The translations under genes and the position numbers were made by a program. From contig DGFE01000023.1 in assembly GCA_002391525.1 (NCBI GenBank), positions 1-58,682 of the forward strand: DNA of 58,682 bases, in the 5' to 3' direction. The stretch's first letter is position 1, and every line of letters begins with the position of its first letter. The notes beneath the pieces are model-generated. The model saw nothing but the letters and a program-made list of their open reading frames with translations, did no database searches and was not told the DNA's origin. This document shows positions 15,370 through 23,926 of the stretch, piece by piece. Source of the stretch: Competibacteraceae bacterium UBA3908 (GTDB lineage: Bacteria > Pseudomonadota > Gammaproteobacteria > Competibacterales > Competibacteraceae).

Positions 15370-17184
15370 ATGATGATCAAATCAGCGGCAAGCATGGGTT
15401 CATCCGCGAGCGAGGCCGCGGGATCGGAGCTTGAAGCGCGCGTCTTCGCCGAGCGGGTCGCCATGGTTTATCGGTTGACGCCCTTCAATCTGGTGATGGC
15501 CGCGGTTTTTTCCACGCTCATGTGGGGGGTGTTGAGTGGGCAGGTGGATAGCGGACTCTTGGCCCTGTGGTGGATCGCCATCAACGGTTTGTCGCTTTGG
15601 CGCTACCATTTGATCCGTGCTTATGGCAAGGCCAGCGACACCTTAACCCAGGCAAGACGATGGGCACGGGGTTTCGTCGTGCGAACCGCTTGCTCCGGTG
15701 GGGTCTGGGGGTTGTTGGGAACCCTGCTCTATCCACCGGATGGCAACCCCTATCAGGCCATCGCGATCATCGCGATCCTCGGCATCGCGGCGGTGAGCAT
15801 CTTTTCCCTGTCGGGACTGGTGGTGGCCTACGCCGCCTTGATCCTGCCCATGCTGTTGCCGCCGTCGATCAGCCTGATTGGGTTCGGCGCCCCCGCCGAG
15901 CGCGTGATCGGAATCGGGGGTTTTCTTTTTATCTGCATCGCGCTGCTGAACGCCCGGCGCTTGCATAACCAGGTCACCGAACAACTGCGGCTCAAGTTTC
16001 AGTTGGCCGCCGCGCTGGAACAGTCGGAGCAGGCCAAGCAGGCGGCGGATATGGCCAACCGCGCCAAGAGCCAATTTCTGGCCAACATGAGCCACGAGAT
16101 TCGCACGCCGCTCAACGGCGTCCTGGGCATGGCGCAGTTGTTGATGCAGACCCCCATGAACGAACGTCAGCGACACTTTCTGACCACCCTCAACCATTCG
16201 GGCGAGCACCTGTTGGCCCTGATCAACCAGATTCTGGATTTTTCCCGAATCGAAGCGGGCCGTATGGAATTGTCGCCCGAGGATTTTGACTTGCGCCGGA
16301 CGGTTGCGGACATCACCGATCTGTTGGCGGCGCGCGCCGCGGAAAAGAAGCTGAAACTGGTCGTGACCGTGGCCGAGGATGTGCCAGACCGGTTGCATGG
16401 GGACGCGGGACGCTTGCGGCAGATTCTCGTCAATCTGATCGGCAATGCGCTCAAGTTTACGGAGCAGGGTCACATCGAGGTGATGGTGACCCGGGTCGAG
16501 GGCTGCGAGGACGGGGCGCCGTTATTGCGCTTTCAGGTCAAGGATACCGGCATTGGCATCGCCAGGGAAAAGCAGGCGCTCGTTTTCGAGGCATTCTCCC
16601 AGGCCGACAATTCCCACACCCGGCGCTACGGTGGTGCCGGCCTCGGTCTGGCGATTTCCCGGGAGTTGACGCGATTGTTGGGAGGCGAGATGGAGCTGCG
16701 CAGCGAGCCGGGGCTGGGTTCCTCCTTCAGCTTTACGGCGCGTTTCCTCCCCGCACGGGAGACAGCCGCCGAAGCGCCGGCGCCGGTCGCCTGTCCGCGC
16801 TGGAGCGGCCGGGCGCTGCTCGTGGAGGATAATCCGGTTAACCAGTTGCTTGCCGAAACCCTCCTCGGAGAATGCGGCCTGGCCGTCGAGACCGCCGGAA
16901 ATGGCGTGGAAGCGGTCGAGCGGGTGCAAGCCAATACGTACGATGTGATTTTCATGGACTGTCAGATGCCGGAAATGGATGGCTACGAGGCATCCCGGCG
17001 CATTCGCGAGTGGGAGTCGGGTGCGGAACGAACGCGGACCCCTATCGTCGCGCTCACGGCCAACGCCTTGCCGAGCGACCGGGAGCGTTGCCTGGCGGCG
17101 GGCATGGACGACTATCTGAGCAAACCCTTCCTGCTGGAGGACATCGAGCGACTGGTCTCGCGCTGGTTACCACCCGCCCCGTAG
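15370..17184 (+). CDS. Hybrid sensor histidine kinase with C-terminal receiver domain (orphan)
   Basis: This is a 604-residue inner-membrane hybrid kinase. About six transmembrane segments lie between residues 37 and 195 with hardly any periplasmic domain, so the sensor is probably the membrane module itself. A linker coil (about 200-232) leads to the H-box SHEIRTPLNG (His242), an N-box with Asn359, the G1 box DTGIGI (392-397) and a G2 box GAGLGL. The receiver domain begins near 482 (LLVEDNPVNQ), with phospho-acceptor Asp530 and Lys585. No HPt domain or adjacent response regulator is present, so the phosphate acceptor must be encoded elsewhere. It follows the aceB terminator by 17 nt; any link to carbon metabolism is unproven. 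Confidence 0.9.
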   Translation: MMIKSAASMGSSASEAAGSELEARVFAERVAMVYRLTPFNLVMAAVFSTLMWGVLSGQVDSGLLALWWIAINGLSLWRYHLIRAYGKASDTLTQARRWARGFVVRTACSGGVWGLLGTLLYPPDGNPYQAIAIIAILGIAAVSIFSLSGLVVAYAALILPMLLPPSISLIGFGAPAERVIGIGGFLFICIALLNARRLHNQVTEQLRLKFQLAAALEQSEQAKQAADMANRAKSQFLANMSHEIRTPLNGVLGMAQLLMQTPMNERQRHFLTTLNHSGEHLLALINQILDFSRIEAGRMELSPEDFDLRRTVADITDLLAARAAEKKLKLVVTVAEDVPDRLHGDAGRLRQILVNLIGNALKFTEQGHIEVMVTRVEGCEDGAPLLRFQVKDTGIGIAREKQALVFEAFSQADNSHTRRYGGAGLGLAISRELTRLLGGEMELRSEPGLGSSFSFTARFLPARETAAEAPAPVACPRWSGRALLVEDNPVNQLLAETLLGECGLAVETAGNGVEAVERVQANTYDVIFMDCQMPEMDGYEASRRIREWESGAERTRTPIVALTANALPSDRERCLAAGMDDYLSKPFLLEDIERLVSRWLPPAP

Positions 17185-17356
17185 AATCGGACCGGCAGTG
17201 GGCGAGCGGGTTTTTTTGCGCGCCGCCCGCTCTTGAGGAAACTTGCAGGGCGCGTATTATCTAACTGTGTCATTCAAACCGGCGGAACGGCGCGCGCCGG
17301 CGCGCCGTGGCCCGGATGCTTGCAAGCACCCCTTGTCAGATGTCTTAGCCAACGCC

Positions 17357-17683
17357 ATGAGCAAGGAATATTCATCATCCCCCACTCCAGACCGCGGTCT
17401 CGTCGTGGAGCCGGCCAAGCCGGAACTCAAGCAGCCACCGCTGTACAAGGTGATTCTGCTGAACGATGACTATACTCCCATGGAGTTCGTGGTACGGATC
17501 CTGGAAATCTTTTTCGGGATGGGCCGGGAGAAAGCGACCCAGGTGATGCTGCATGTTCATACCCGTGGTCGGGGGGTGTGCGGGGTCTATACTCACGAGA
17601 TTGCGGAAACCAAGGTGACGCAGGTGAACGAGTTCTCCCGCCGACACCAGCATCCGTTGTTGTGTACCATGGAAGAAGCCTGA
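17357..17683 (+). CDS. clpS: ATP-dependent Clp protease adaptor ClpS
   Basis: ClpS is the N-end-rule adaptor that hands substrates with Leu, Phe, Tyr or Trp N-termini to ClpAP. The 108-residue product has a flexible N-terminal arm (about 1-30) and the core KVILLNDDYTPMEFVV (about residues 32-47). HVHTRGRGVCGVYTHEIAETKV, which forms the substrate pocket, follows. The ATG at 17357 is chosen because it starts the arm; the frame is open further upstream without family resemblance. clpA follows after 38 nt. Confidence 0.95.
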   Translation: MSKEYSSSPTPDRGLVVEPAKPELKQPPLYKVILLNDDYTPMEFVVRILEIFFGMGREKATQVMLHVHTRGRGVCGVYTHEIAETKVTQVNEFSRRHQHPLLCTMEEA

Positions 17684-17721
17684 ACCCAAAACCACCCCCA
17701 GCGCGATTCGAGGTGTGAGTT

Positions 17722-19971
17722 ATGTTGAGCAAGGACCTGGAATTCTCCATCAATCTTGCTTTCCGCGAGGCGCGGGACCGGCGCCATGAATTCATGACCG
17801 TGGAACATCTGCTTCTGGCCCTGCTGGACAATCCCGCGGCGGCGGAGGTGCTGCGGGCCTGCGGTGCCCATCTGGACAAGCTGAAACGCGATTTGCAGAT
17901 CTTCATCCGCGACAACACCCCGGTGCTGAGTTCGGATGATCCGCGCGAGACCCAGCCGACGCTGGGATTCCAGCGCGTCTTGCAGCGGGCGGTGCTACAC
18001 GTGCAGTCCTCCGGCAACAAGGAAGTCACCGGCGCCAACGTCCTGGTGGCCATTTTCGGCGAGCAGGAATCCCAGGCGGTCTACTTTCTCAAGCAGCAGG
18101 AAATCAGTCGGCTGGACGTGGTGAATTTCATCTCGCACGGCATTTCCAAGGTCTCCGACGAACAGGATTCCGCCGCGCCTCAGAGCGAGGAGACCGCCGA
18201 GAATCAGAACGCCAAGCCCCTGGAAAACTTTGCCTCCAATCTCAACGAACTGGCGCGGCAGGGCCGCATCGATCCGCTGATCGGCCGTCGCGAGGAAGTC
18301 GAACGGACCGTCCAGATCTTGTGTCGGCGGCGCAAGAACAATCCGCTGTTCGTCGGCGAGGCCGGGGTCGGCAAAACCGCCATCGCCGAGGGCCTGGCGA
18401 AGATGATCGTGGACGGCGAGGTGCCGGACGTGCTGCGCAACGCCACGATTTACGCGCTGGATCTGGGCTCTCTGGTGGCCGGGACCAAGTATCGCGGCGA
18501 CTTCGAAAAGCGGCTGAAGGCGGTGCTGGCGCAGCTGCGCAAGGAGCGCAACGCCATCCTGTTCATCGACGAAATCCACACCATCATCGGCGCGGGCGCG
18601 GCCTCCGGCGGGGTGATGGACGCCTCGAACCTGATCAAGCCCATGCTGGCCTCGGGCGACCTGAAGTGCATCGGTTCGACCACCTATCAGGAGTATCGCG
18701 GCATCTTCGAGAAGGATCGGGCGCTGGCGCGGCGCTTCCAGAAAATCGACGTGACCGAGCCGTCTATCGAAGAGACCTACCAGATTCTGCGCGGCCTGAA
18801 GACCCGCTTCGAGGAGCATCACGACGTCAAATACGCGGACAAGGCGCTGCGCGCGGCGGTGGAACTGTCGGCGCGCTACATCAACGACCGCCACCTGCCC
18901 GACAAGGCTATCGACGTGATCGACGAGGCCGGCGCCAGCCAGCGATTGTTGCCGGTCGCCAAACGCAAGAAGGTCATCAACGTCACCGATGTCGAGACGA
19001 TCATCGCCAAGATCGCGCGCATTCCACCCAAGACGGTATCATCGTCGGACAAGGACGTGCTGCGCAATCTGGAGCGGGATCTGAAACTGGTGGTGTTCGG
19101 TCAGGACGAGGCCATCGACATGCTGGCCAACGCCATCAAGATGGCCCGTGCCGGGCTGGGCAACGAACAGAAGCCGATTGGGTCCTTCCTGTTCGCCGGA
19201 CCGACCGGGGTAGGCAAAACCGAGGTCACCCGCCAACTCGCCCGGATCATGGGCATCGAACTGATTCGTTTCGACATGTCCGAGTACATGGAACGGCACA
19301 CGGTCTCCCGGCTGATCGGCGCGCCGCCCGGTTACGTCGGTTTCGACCAAGGCGGATTGCTGACCGATGCCATCCTCAAACATCCGCATGCGGTGTTGTT
19401 GCTGGACGAGATCGAGAAGGCCCACCCGGATGTGTTCAATCTGTTGTTGCAGGTGATGGATCACGGCACGCTGACCGACAACAATGGCCGCAAGGCCGAT
19501 TTCCGCAACGTCATCGTCGTGCTGACCACCAATGCCGGCGCCGAACTCATGGACCGACCTTCCATCGGCTTTACGACTCAGGATCACAGCACGGACGGGC
19601 TGGAGGCCATCAAGCGGTTGTTCTCGCCGGAATTCCGCAACCGGCTGGATGCCATCGTCCAGTTCAAGGGACTCACGCCGATCACTATCGCTCAGGTGGT
19701 GGACAAGTTCCTGATCGAGCTGGAAGCTCAGTTGGAATCGAAGAAGGTCACCGTGGAGGTGGATCGGGCGGGGCGAGCCTGGTTGGCCGAGCGCGGTTAC
19801 GATCCCAAGATGGGCGCGCGGCCGATGGCGCGGCTCATCCAGGAGAGCATCAAGCGGCGGCTGGCCGAGGAACTGCTGTTCGGGCGACTGGTGAACGGCG
19901 GACATGTCAGCGTCACCGTGCGCGATGGCGAGCTGCAAGTGGAAATCGCCGAGGAGGAGGCGGTACCGTAG
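17722..19971 (+). CDS. clpA: ATP-dependent Clp protease ATP-binding subunit ClpA
   Basis: ClpA is the hexameric AAA+ unfoldase that feeds ClpP. The product is 749 residues. It has the Clp N-domain (about 1-140), AAA-1 with Walker A GEAGVGKTA (about 212) and Walker B AILFIDEIHTIIGAG, and AAA-2 with Walker A GPTGVGKTE (about 493), Walker B VLLLDEIEKAH and a C-terminal D2-small domain. It lacks the long ClpB middle coiled coil. The pairing with clpS and the convergent infA match the Escherichia coli order. Confidence 0.97.
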   Translation: MLSKDLEFSINLAFREARDRRHEFMTVEHLLLALLDNPAAAEVLRACGAHLDKLKRDLQIFIRDNTPVLSSDDPRETQPTLGFQRVLQRAVLHVQSSGNKEVTGANVLVAIFGEQESQAVYFLKQQEISRLDVVNFISHGISKVSDEQDSAAPQSEETAENQNAKPLENFASNLNELARQGRIDPLIGRREEVERTVQILCRRRKNNPLFVGEAGVGKTAIAEGLAKMIVDGEVPDVLRNATIYALDLGSLVAGTKYRGDFEKRLKAVLAQLRKERNAILFIDEIHTIIGAGAASGGVMDASNLIKPMLASGDLKCIGSTTYQEYRGIFEKDRALARRFQKIDVTEPSIEETYQILRGLKTRFEEHHDVKYADKALRAAVELSARYINDRHLPDKAIDVIDEAGASQRLLPVAKRKKVINVTDVETIIAKIARIPPKTVSSSDKDVLRNLERDLKLVVFGQDEAIDMLANAIKMARAGLGNEQKPIGSFLFAGPTGVGKTEVTRQLARIMGIELIRFDMSEYMERHTVSRLIGAPPGYVGFDQGGLLTDAILKHPHAVLLLDEIEKAHPDVFNLLLQVMDHGTLTDNNGRKADFRNVIVVLTTNAGAELMDRPSIGFTTQDHSTDGLEAIKRLFSPEFRNRLDAIVQFKGLTPITIAQVVDKFLIELEAQLESKKVTVEVDRAGRAWLAERGYDPKMGARPMARLIQESIKRRLAEELLFGRLVNGGHVSVTVRDGELQVEIAEEEAVP

Positions 19972-20064
19972 GTCGGAGGCACGACTATAGTCGGCAACCT
20001 GCGACGGGGGTGGGTTGCTGGCTATCCGGTTCTGGAAGGGAAAAAGAGGGTGGCGGCGAACCGT

Positions 20065-20283
20065 TCAGCGCCCGCGATAGACGATGCGCCCCTTGCTCAA
20101 GTCGTAAGGAGTCAGTTCTACCTTCACCTTGTCGCCGGTCAGAATGCGGATGTAGTGCTTGCGCATCCGACCGGAGATATGCGCCGTGACGACGTGGCCG
20201 TTTTCCAACTGCACCCTGAACATGGTGTTGGGCAGGGTATCGATTACGGTGCCTTCCATTTCGATGTGGTCTTCTTTAGACAT
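20065..20283 (-). CDS. infA: Translation initiation factor IF-1
   Basis: IF-1 is a 72-residue OB-fold protein that occupies the 30S A site during initiation. The sequence begins MSKEDHIEMEGTVIDTLPNTMFRVQLENGH and ends LTPYDLSKGRIVYRGR, which is near-canonical. The ATG has a GAGGT ribosome site. It converges with clpA across a 93-nt gap containing the short palindrome GACTATAGTC but no clear T-tailed terminator. Confidence 0.98.
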   Translation of the reverse strand: MSKEDHIEMEGTVIDTLPNTMFRVQLENGHVVTAHISGRMRKHYIRILTGDKVKVELTPYDLSKGRIVYRGR

Positions 20284-20484
20284 AATACCTCGCTGGCAAG
20301 TTATCTCTGGTCTTCTGAAAAAGACTCGCAACCATAGCGGAAATCCCATGGCGCGGCAAGTGGACGCCCGGAAACCGCCTTGCGGGTTCGCGCCGCGCGC
20401 CGCCGCGAAACGTTCTTGATGACGGCAGGGAAAGCGGCGCCTCCCGCCAAACCTGACCGGCCACACCCAAATAAGGCATTCATC

Positions 20485-21096
20485 ATGGCGACCCTTGAAT
20501 TCTGGTTTGAATTCGCCAGCACCTACAGCTATCCGGCGGCGGCAAGGATCGAGGCGCTGACGCGTGGGACAGGCATTGCCGTCGTCTGGAAACCGTTCCT
20601 GCTGGGACCGATCTTCCAGCGACAAGGCTGGAACGATTCGCCGTTCAACCTTTACCCCGCGCAGGGCCACTATATGTGGCGCGATCTGGAACGAATCTGC
20701 GCGGATTTGGGCATCCCGTTGCAGAGACCCTCGGTTTTTCCCCGCAACAGCGTGCTGGCCGCGCGGGTTGCCTGTCGTTTCGCGTCGGAACCTTGGCTCC
20801 CCGATTTTGTTCGGCAAGTGTTTCACGCCAATTTTGCCGACGATCTGGACATCTCTAATCCTCGGGTCATCGCGATGTGTCTCGACCGCGCTGGGGTGCC
20901 AACGGCTGGGAAGATCGAATCCGCGCTGACGACGCAAAACAAGGATGCCTTGCGGGCCCAGACCGAGCAGGCGGAGGCCATCGGGATCTTCGGCGCCCCG
21001 ACCTTCATCGTCGATCAGGAGCTGTTCTGGGGGAACGACCGTTTGGAGCGGGCGATTGCGTGGTGCAAGTCGCCGCGCCTGGGTCGAGTCGCCTGA
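20485..21096 (+). CDS. 2-hydroxychromene-2-carboxylate isomerase-like protein (DsbA-fold, GST kappa type)
   Basis: This 203-residue protein has the DsbA/GST-kappa fold. The N-terminus EFWFEFASTYSYPAA has serine where thiol oxidases have CxxC, as in 2-hydroxychromene-2-carboxylate isomerases and kappa-class glutathione transferases. WKPFLLGPIF, FPRNSVLAARVA and IGIFGAPTFIVDQELFWGNDRL are the other family blocks. In naphthalene degraders the isomerase uses glutathione as cofactor; no other aromatic-degradation gene is nearby, so a glutathione-dependent housekeeping or detoxification role is as likely. The ATG at 20485 follows AAGG. It diverges from infA across about 200 nt. Confidence 0.88.
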   Translation: MATLEFWFEFASTYSYPAAARIEALTRGTGIAVVWKPFLLGPIFQRQGWNDSPFNLYPAQGHYMWRDLERICADLGIPLQRPSVFPRNSVLAARVACRFASEPWLPDFVRQVFHANFADDLDISNPRVIAMCLDRAGVPTAGKIESALTTQNKDALRAQTEQAEAIGIFGAPTFIVDQELFWGNDRLERAIAWCKSPRLGRVA

Positions 21097-21149
21097 TGTC
21101 CCGTCTGCCGGCGTCGCCCTGATTTCAGTATCATCGCCCAAACGCTGTG

Positions 21150-21617
21150 ATGACGGAGTCGCGCAAGCATTTGCTGGTCGTCTACCATTCCCAGACGGGC
21201 CACACCCGAACCATGGCGAAGGCGGTGCTGCGCGGCGCGCGGCGAGTGCGAGAGGTCGAAACCCGTCTGAAAATGGCATTACGCACCGGCTTGGACGATC
21301 TGCTGTGGGCGCACGGCCTGTTGCTGGGCACGCCGGAGAATTTCGGCTACATGTCCGGAGCGCTGAAGAATTTTCTGGATCGCACCTATTATCCGGCCCA
21401 GGGGAAAATCAGCGGGTTGCCGTATGCGGTGTTCATCAGCGCCGGCAACGATGGAACTGGGGCCTTGACCAGCATCGAGCGTATCGCCCGCGGTTATCCG
21501 CTCAAGCCGGTGTGCGACCCGATTATCGCCCGTGGCGAACTCACCGCCGAAGTTTTGCATCGCTGCGAGGAATTGGGCGAAACCATGGCTTCGGGGGTGG
21601 CGTGGGGTATTTTCTGA
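21150..21617 (+). CDS. Flavodoxin-like / NAD(P)H-quinone reductase family protein
   Basis: This is a 155-residue flavodoxin-fold protein. The FMN-phosphate loop is YHSQTGHTRTMA (about residues 12-23). The isoalloxazine-contacting segments LLLGTPENFGYMSGALKNFLDRTYY and FISAGNDGTGA are visible. It resembles short WrbA-like reductases without a known substrate. An in-frame GTG precedes the ATG at 21150; either could be used, and the ribosome site is weak. The 3' end overlaps the mtgA start, suggesting co-translation. Confidence 0.82.
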   Translation: MTESRKHLLVVYHSQTGHTRTMAKAVLRGARRVREVETRLKMALRTGLDDLLWAHGLLLGTPENFGYMSGALKNFLDRTYYPAQGKISGLPYAVFISAGNDGTGALTSIERIARGYPLKPVCDPIIARGELTAEVLHRCEELGETMASGVAWGIF

Positions 21618-22381
21618 AAGGGTGGCTCAGGCGATGGCCATTCCAGTTCAAGACCGCCGTCCGCCGCGCGTCGCCGCCAAAACGGGGACTGTTGGCTCGG
21701 ATCGGACGCGGGTTGTGGAAAGCGGCGTGGGTTTTCGTGGCGAGTTCGCTCCTGCTGGTCTTGGCGCTGCGCTGGCTGCCGTTGCCAACTTCCAGTGTCA
21801 TGGTCCAGAACTGGGTGAAAGCGCTGTGGACGGGTAAGGGCGCCACGGTTCGCTACGCTTGGACACCGTATGCGGCGATCTCGCCACACGCGGCGCTGGC
21901 GGTGATCGCCGGCGAGGACCAGCGGTTTCCCGATCATCACGGTTTCGATTTCGTGGAGATTCAGGACGCGCTGGAGGACCAGGACGAGGGCAAGCCCTTG
22001 CGCGGCGCCAGCACCCTCAGCCAGCAGGTGGCGAAGAATCTGTTCCTGTGGTCGGGGCGCAGCTTCGTCCGCAAGGGTCTGGAAGCCTGGTTTACCGTGT
22101 TGCTGGAAGTGTTGTGGCCCAAGGAACGGATTCTGGAGGTCTATCTCAACATCGCCGAATTCGGCGATTACACCTTCGGCGTGGAAGCGGCCAGCCGCCG
22201 CTTTTTCGACAAGCCCGCCGCGCGGCTAACCGTCGGCGAAGCCGCGCGACTGGCGGCGGTACTGCCCAATCCGCTGCGCTACCGGGTCGATAAGCCTTCG
22301 GCGTATGTGCTCAAGCGCCAGCGCTGGATCGAACGGCAGATGTCGCAACTGGGCGGTGTGATTTATCTTGACAGGCTGTGA
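21602..22381 (+). CDS. mtgA: Monofunctional biosynthetic peptidoglycan transglycosylase MtgA
   Basis: MtgA polymerises lipid II into glycan strands at the inner membrane. The protein has one N-terminal transmembrane helix (about residues 37-55, KAAWVFVASSLLLVLALRW). The glycosyltransferase-51 domain that follows has AVIAGEDQRFPDHHGFD with the catalytic Glu, GASTLSQQVAKNLFLW, and LEVYLNIAEFGDYTFGVEAASRRFFDKPA. I chose the GTG at 21602, preceded by GGGGG, which gives 259 residues. The frame is open much further upstream only as a shadow. Its stop overlaps the GTG start of the next gene. Confidence 0.93.
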   Translation: MGYFLKGWLRRWPFQFKTAVRRASPPKRGLLARIGRGLWKAAWVFVASSLLLVLALRWLPLPTSSVMVQNWVKALWTGKGATVRYAWTPYAAISPHAALAVIAGEDQRFPDHHGFDFVEIQDALEDQDEGKPLRGASTLSQQVAKNLFLWSGRSFVRKGLEAWFTVLLEVLWPKERILEVYLNIAEFGDYTFGVEAASRRFFDKPAARLTVGEAARLAAVLPNPLRYRVDKPSAYVLKRQRWIERQMSQLGGVIYLDRL

Positions 22382-22671
22382 TCGGAATGGGCGTGGAACC
22401 AAAACCGCGAGTGAGCATCACCTATTGCACGCAATGCCGCTGGTTGCTGCGAGCCGCCTGGCTGGCGCAGGAGTTGTTGACCACCTTCGAGGAGGAGTTG
22501 GGCGAGGTGGCCCTGCGGCCCGGTACGGGTGGCGTGTTCGAGATTCGGGTAAACGACGAATTGCTCTGGTCGCGCAAGCAGGAGGGCCGCTTTCCCGAAG
22601 CGAAGGAAGTCAAGCAGCGGGTCCGCGACCGGGTCGTGCCGGACCGGCAGCTGGGTCACTCGGACCGTTAG
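22378..22671 (+). CDS. SelT/SelW/SelH (Rdx) family protein with CxxC, cysteine form
   Basis: This is a 97-residue thioredoxin-like Rdx protein. The motif CTQC (Cys17, Cys20) sits after the first beta strand VSITY, where selenoprotein W has CxxU. Here both positions are cysteine, so no selenocysteine is used. The C-terminal half matches the family pattern (GTGGVFEIRVNDELLWSRKQEGRFPEAKEVKQRVRD). These proteins are thought to be thiol oxidoreductases; substrates are unknown. The GTG start at 22378 overlaps the mtgA stop; an ATG at 22387 is the alternative. dsbB follows after 41 nt. Confidence 0.88.
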   Translation: MIGMGVEPKPRVSITYCTQCRWLLRAAWLAQELLTTFEEELGEVALRPGTGGVFEIRVNDELLWSRKQEGRFPEAKEVKQRVRDRVVPDRQLGHSDR

Positions 22672-22712
22672 CCTCGAATAAACCGCTTTTCATCTCAATT
22701 CACGGATCGGCC

Positions 22713-23249
22713 ATGCTGGATTCTCAAGTACTCGCTATTGCCCCCACCAGTCAGCGGGGATGGTTCTCCCGCCGGTTGCTCAACGCCCTGGGTTTCCTGA
22801 CGTGCGCGTTTGGACTGGGCTACGCCTATTACGCCCAGTTCGGTCTGGGATTCGAGCCGTGTCCGCTGTGTATTTTCCAGCGGCTGGCCCTGATGGGGGT
22901 TGGCTTGCTGTTTCTGGCGGCCATGATTCACAATCCGCATGAGTGGGGCGCGAAAGCGTATGGCTTGCTCGTCGGCCTGACGACGGTGGTCGGCGCGGGT
23001 ATCGCCGCCCGGCATGTGTGGTTGCAACAGCTGCCGCCGGAAGAGGCGCCGCGCTGTGGGCCGGGATTGGACTACATGCTGCAGACCTTTCCGCTGAGCG
23101 AGACTATCCGCGAGGTGCTGACCGGTTCCGGCGAATGCGCCAAGATGGATTGGACCCTGCTGGGATTGAGTATGCCGACTTGGACGCTGCTGCTGTTTCT
23201 CGGTTTGGGCGTGGCCGGCGTGGTCGGTAATGGGTGGTTGCGCCGTTGA
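22713..23249 (+). CDS. dsbB: Disulfide bond formation protein B (DsbB)
   Basis: DsbB reoxidises DsbA in the periplasm and passes electrons to quinone. The product is 178 residues with four transmembrane helices (about 20-43, 57-75, 82-100, 152-172). The first periplasmic cysteine pair is CPLC (Cys50, Cys53) and the second pair is Cys115 and Cys142, as the mechanism requires. The ATG at 22713 is preferred; the frame is open far upstream as a shadow. No dsbA is in the window. A terminator follows. Confidence 0.95.
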   Translation: MLDSQVLAIAPTSQRGWFSRRLLNALGFLTCAFGLGYAYYAQFGLGFEPCPLCIFQRLALMGVGLLFLAAMIHNPHEWGAKAYGLLVGLTTVVGAGIAARHVWLQQLPPEEAPRCGPGLDYMLQTFPLSETIREVLTGSGECAKMDWTLLGLSMPTWTLLLFLGLGVAGVVGNGWLRR

Positions 23250-23280
23250 ATTCCCGATCATCGCGCGCCGAGACGAACAG

Positions 23281-23297
23281 GCCCCAAAGGGGCTTTT
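23281..23297 (+). terminator. Terminator after dsbB
   Basis: The stem GCCCC-AAA-GGGGC (23281-23293) is followed by TTTT. It lies between the convergent dsbB and Uma2 genes. Confidence 0.7.
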
Positions 23298-23312
23298 ATG
23301 TTTTGAGCGCTG

Positions 23313-23912
23313 TCAGGTCGGAGGCTGGATTTCGCCGGGATCTGGAAATTCCACCCGGTCGTAGACTTCGGCCAGCGGCAGCACGCAACCGATGGCGGCA
23401 ATCTCGGCTCGGGCGCCCCGCCCGTCGGCGGCGGAATAGAGCCATCGACCGTCCGGTTGCCGGCTGTAGTGCTCGATGCGTGGCTTGTCCTGAGCGACCA
23501 GCAGGTAGTCGGTGAGCGATTCCAGCGTGCGGTAATGGGCGAACTTGTCCCCCCGGTCGTAAGCCTCGGTGCTGTCCGACAGCACTTCGATGATGACGGT
23601 GGGGTTGAGCAGGGTGTCGAGATGCCGGTCTTCGAAGCGTGGCTCTCCGCAGACGACCACGGCATCCGGGTAGGTATACAGGCCGGTGGGACTGACCTTG
23701 ACGCGCATGTCGTTGACGTAACCCCGACAAGGTTTCCTATCGAGCTGGTTGCCAATACGCCGCGCCAGGTTGAACACGATGGTGTTGTGTTCGCGACTGG
23801 CCCCCGTCATCGCGTAAATGCAGCCGTTGAGATATTCACTCTTGGTTTCCGCTTGGCGTTCCAGCGCCAGATAGTCGGCTGGACTGATGAATTGTTCAGC
23901 GGGTCGAGACAT
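23313..23912 (-). CDS. Uma2 family protein (DUF820), second copy
   Basis: This 199-residue Uma2 protein starts with ISPADYLALERQAETKSEYLNGCIYAMTGAS, the most typical Uma2 N-terminus. It continues with YPDAVVVCGEPRFEDRH (the D of the PD-(D/E)XK core) and LLNPTVIIEVLSDSTEAYDRGDKFAHYRTLESLTDYLLV, with the E...K pair. It is clearly of a different subgroup from the copy at 8741-9331. The ATG at 23912 has a GGAGGA ribosome site. It sits 14 nt downstream of hemL and could be read through from it; function unknown. Confidence 0.92.
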   Translation of the reverse strand: MSRPAEQFISPADYLALERQAETKSEYLNGCIYAMTGASREHNTIVFNLARRIGNQLDRKPCRGYVNDMRVKVSPTGLYTYPDAVVVCGEPRFEDRHLDTLLNPTVIIEVLSDSTEAYDRGDKFAHYRTLESLTDYLLVAQDKPRIEHYSRQPDGRWLYSAADGRGARAEIAAIGCVLPLAEVYDRVEFPDPGEIQPPT

Positions 23913-23926
23913 GGTGAATCCTCCGG

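Noticed and set aside
18321..20189. 622-codon plus frame overlapping clpA
   Set aside because: Arg/Gly-rich shadow in another frame of clpA; no start signal.
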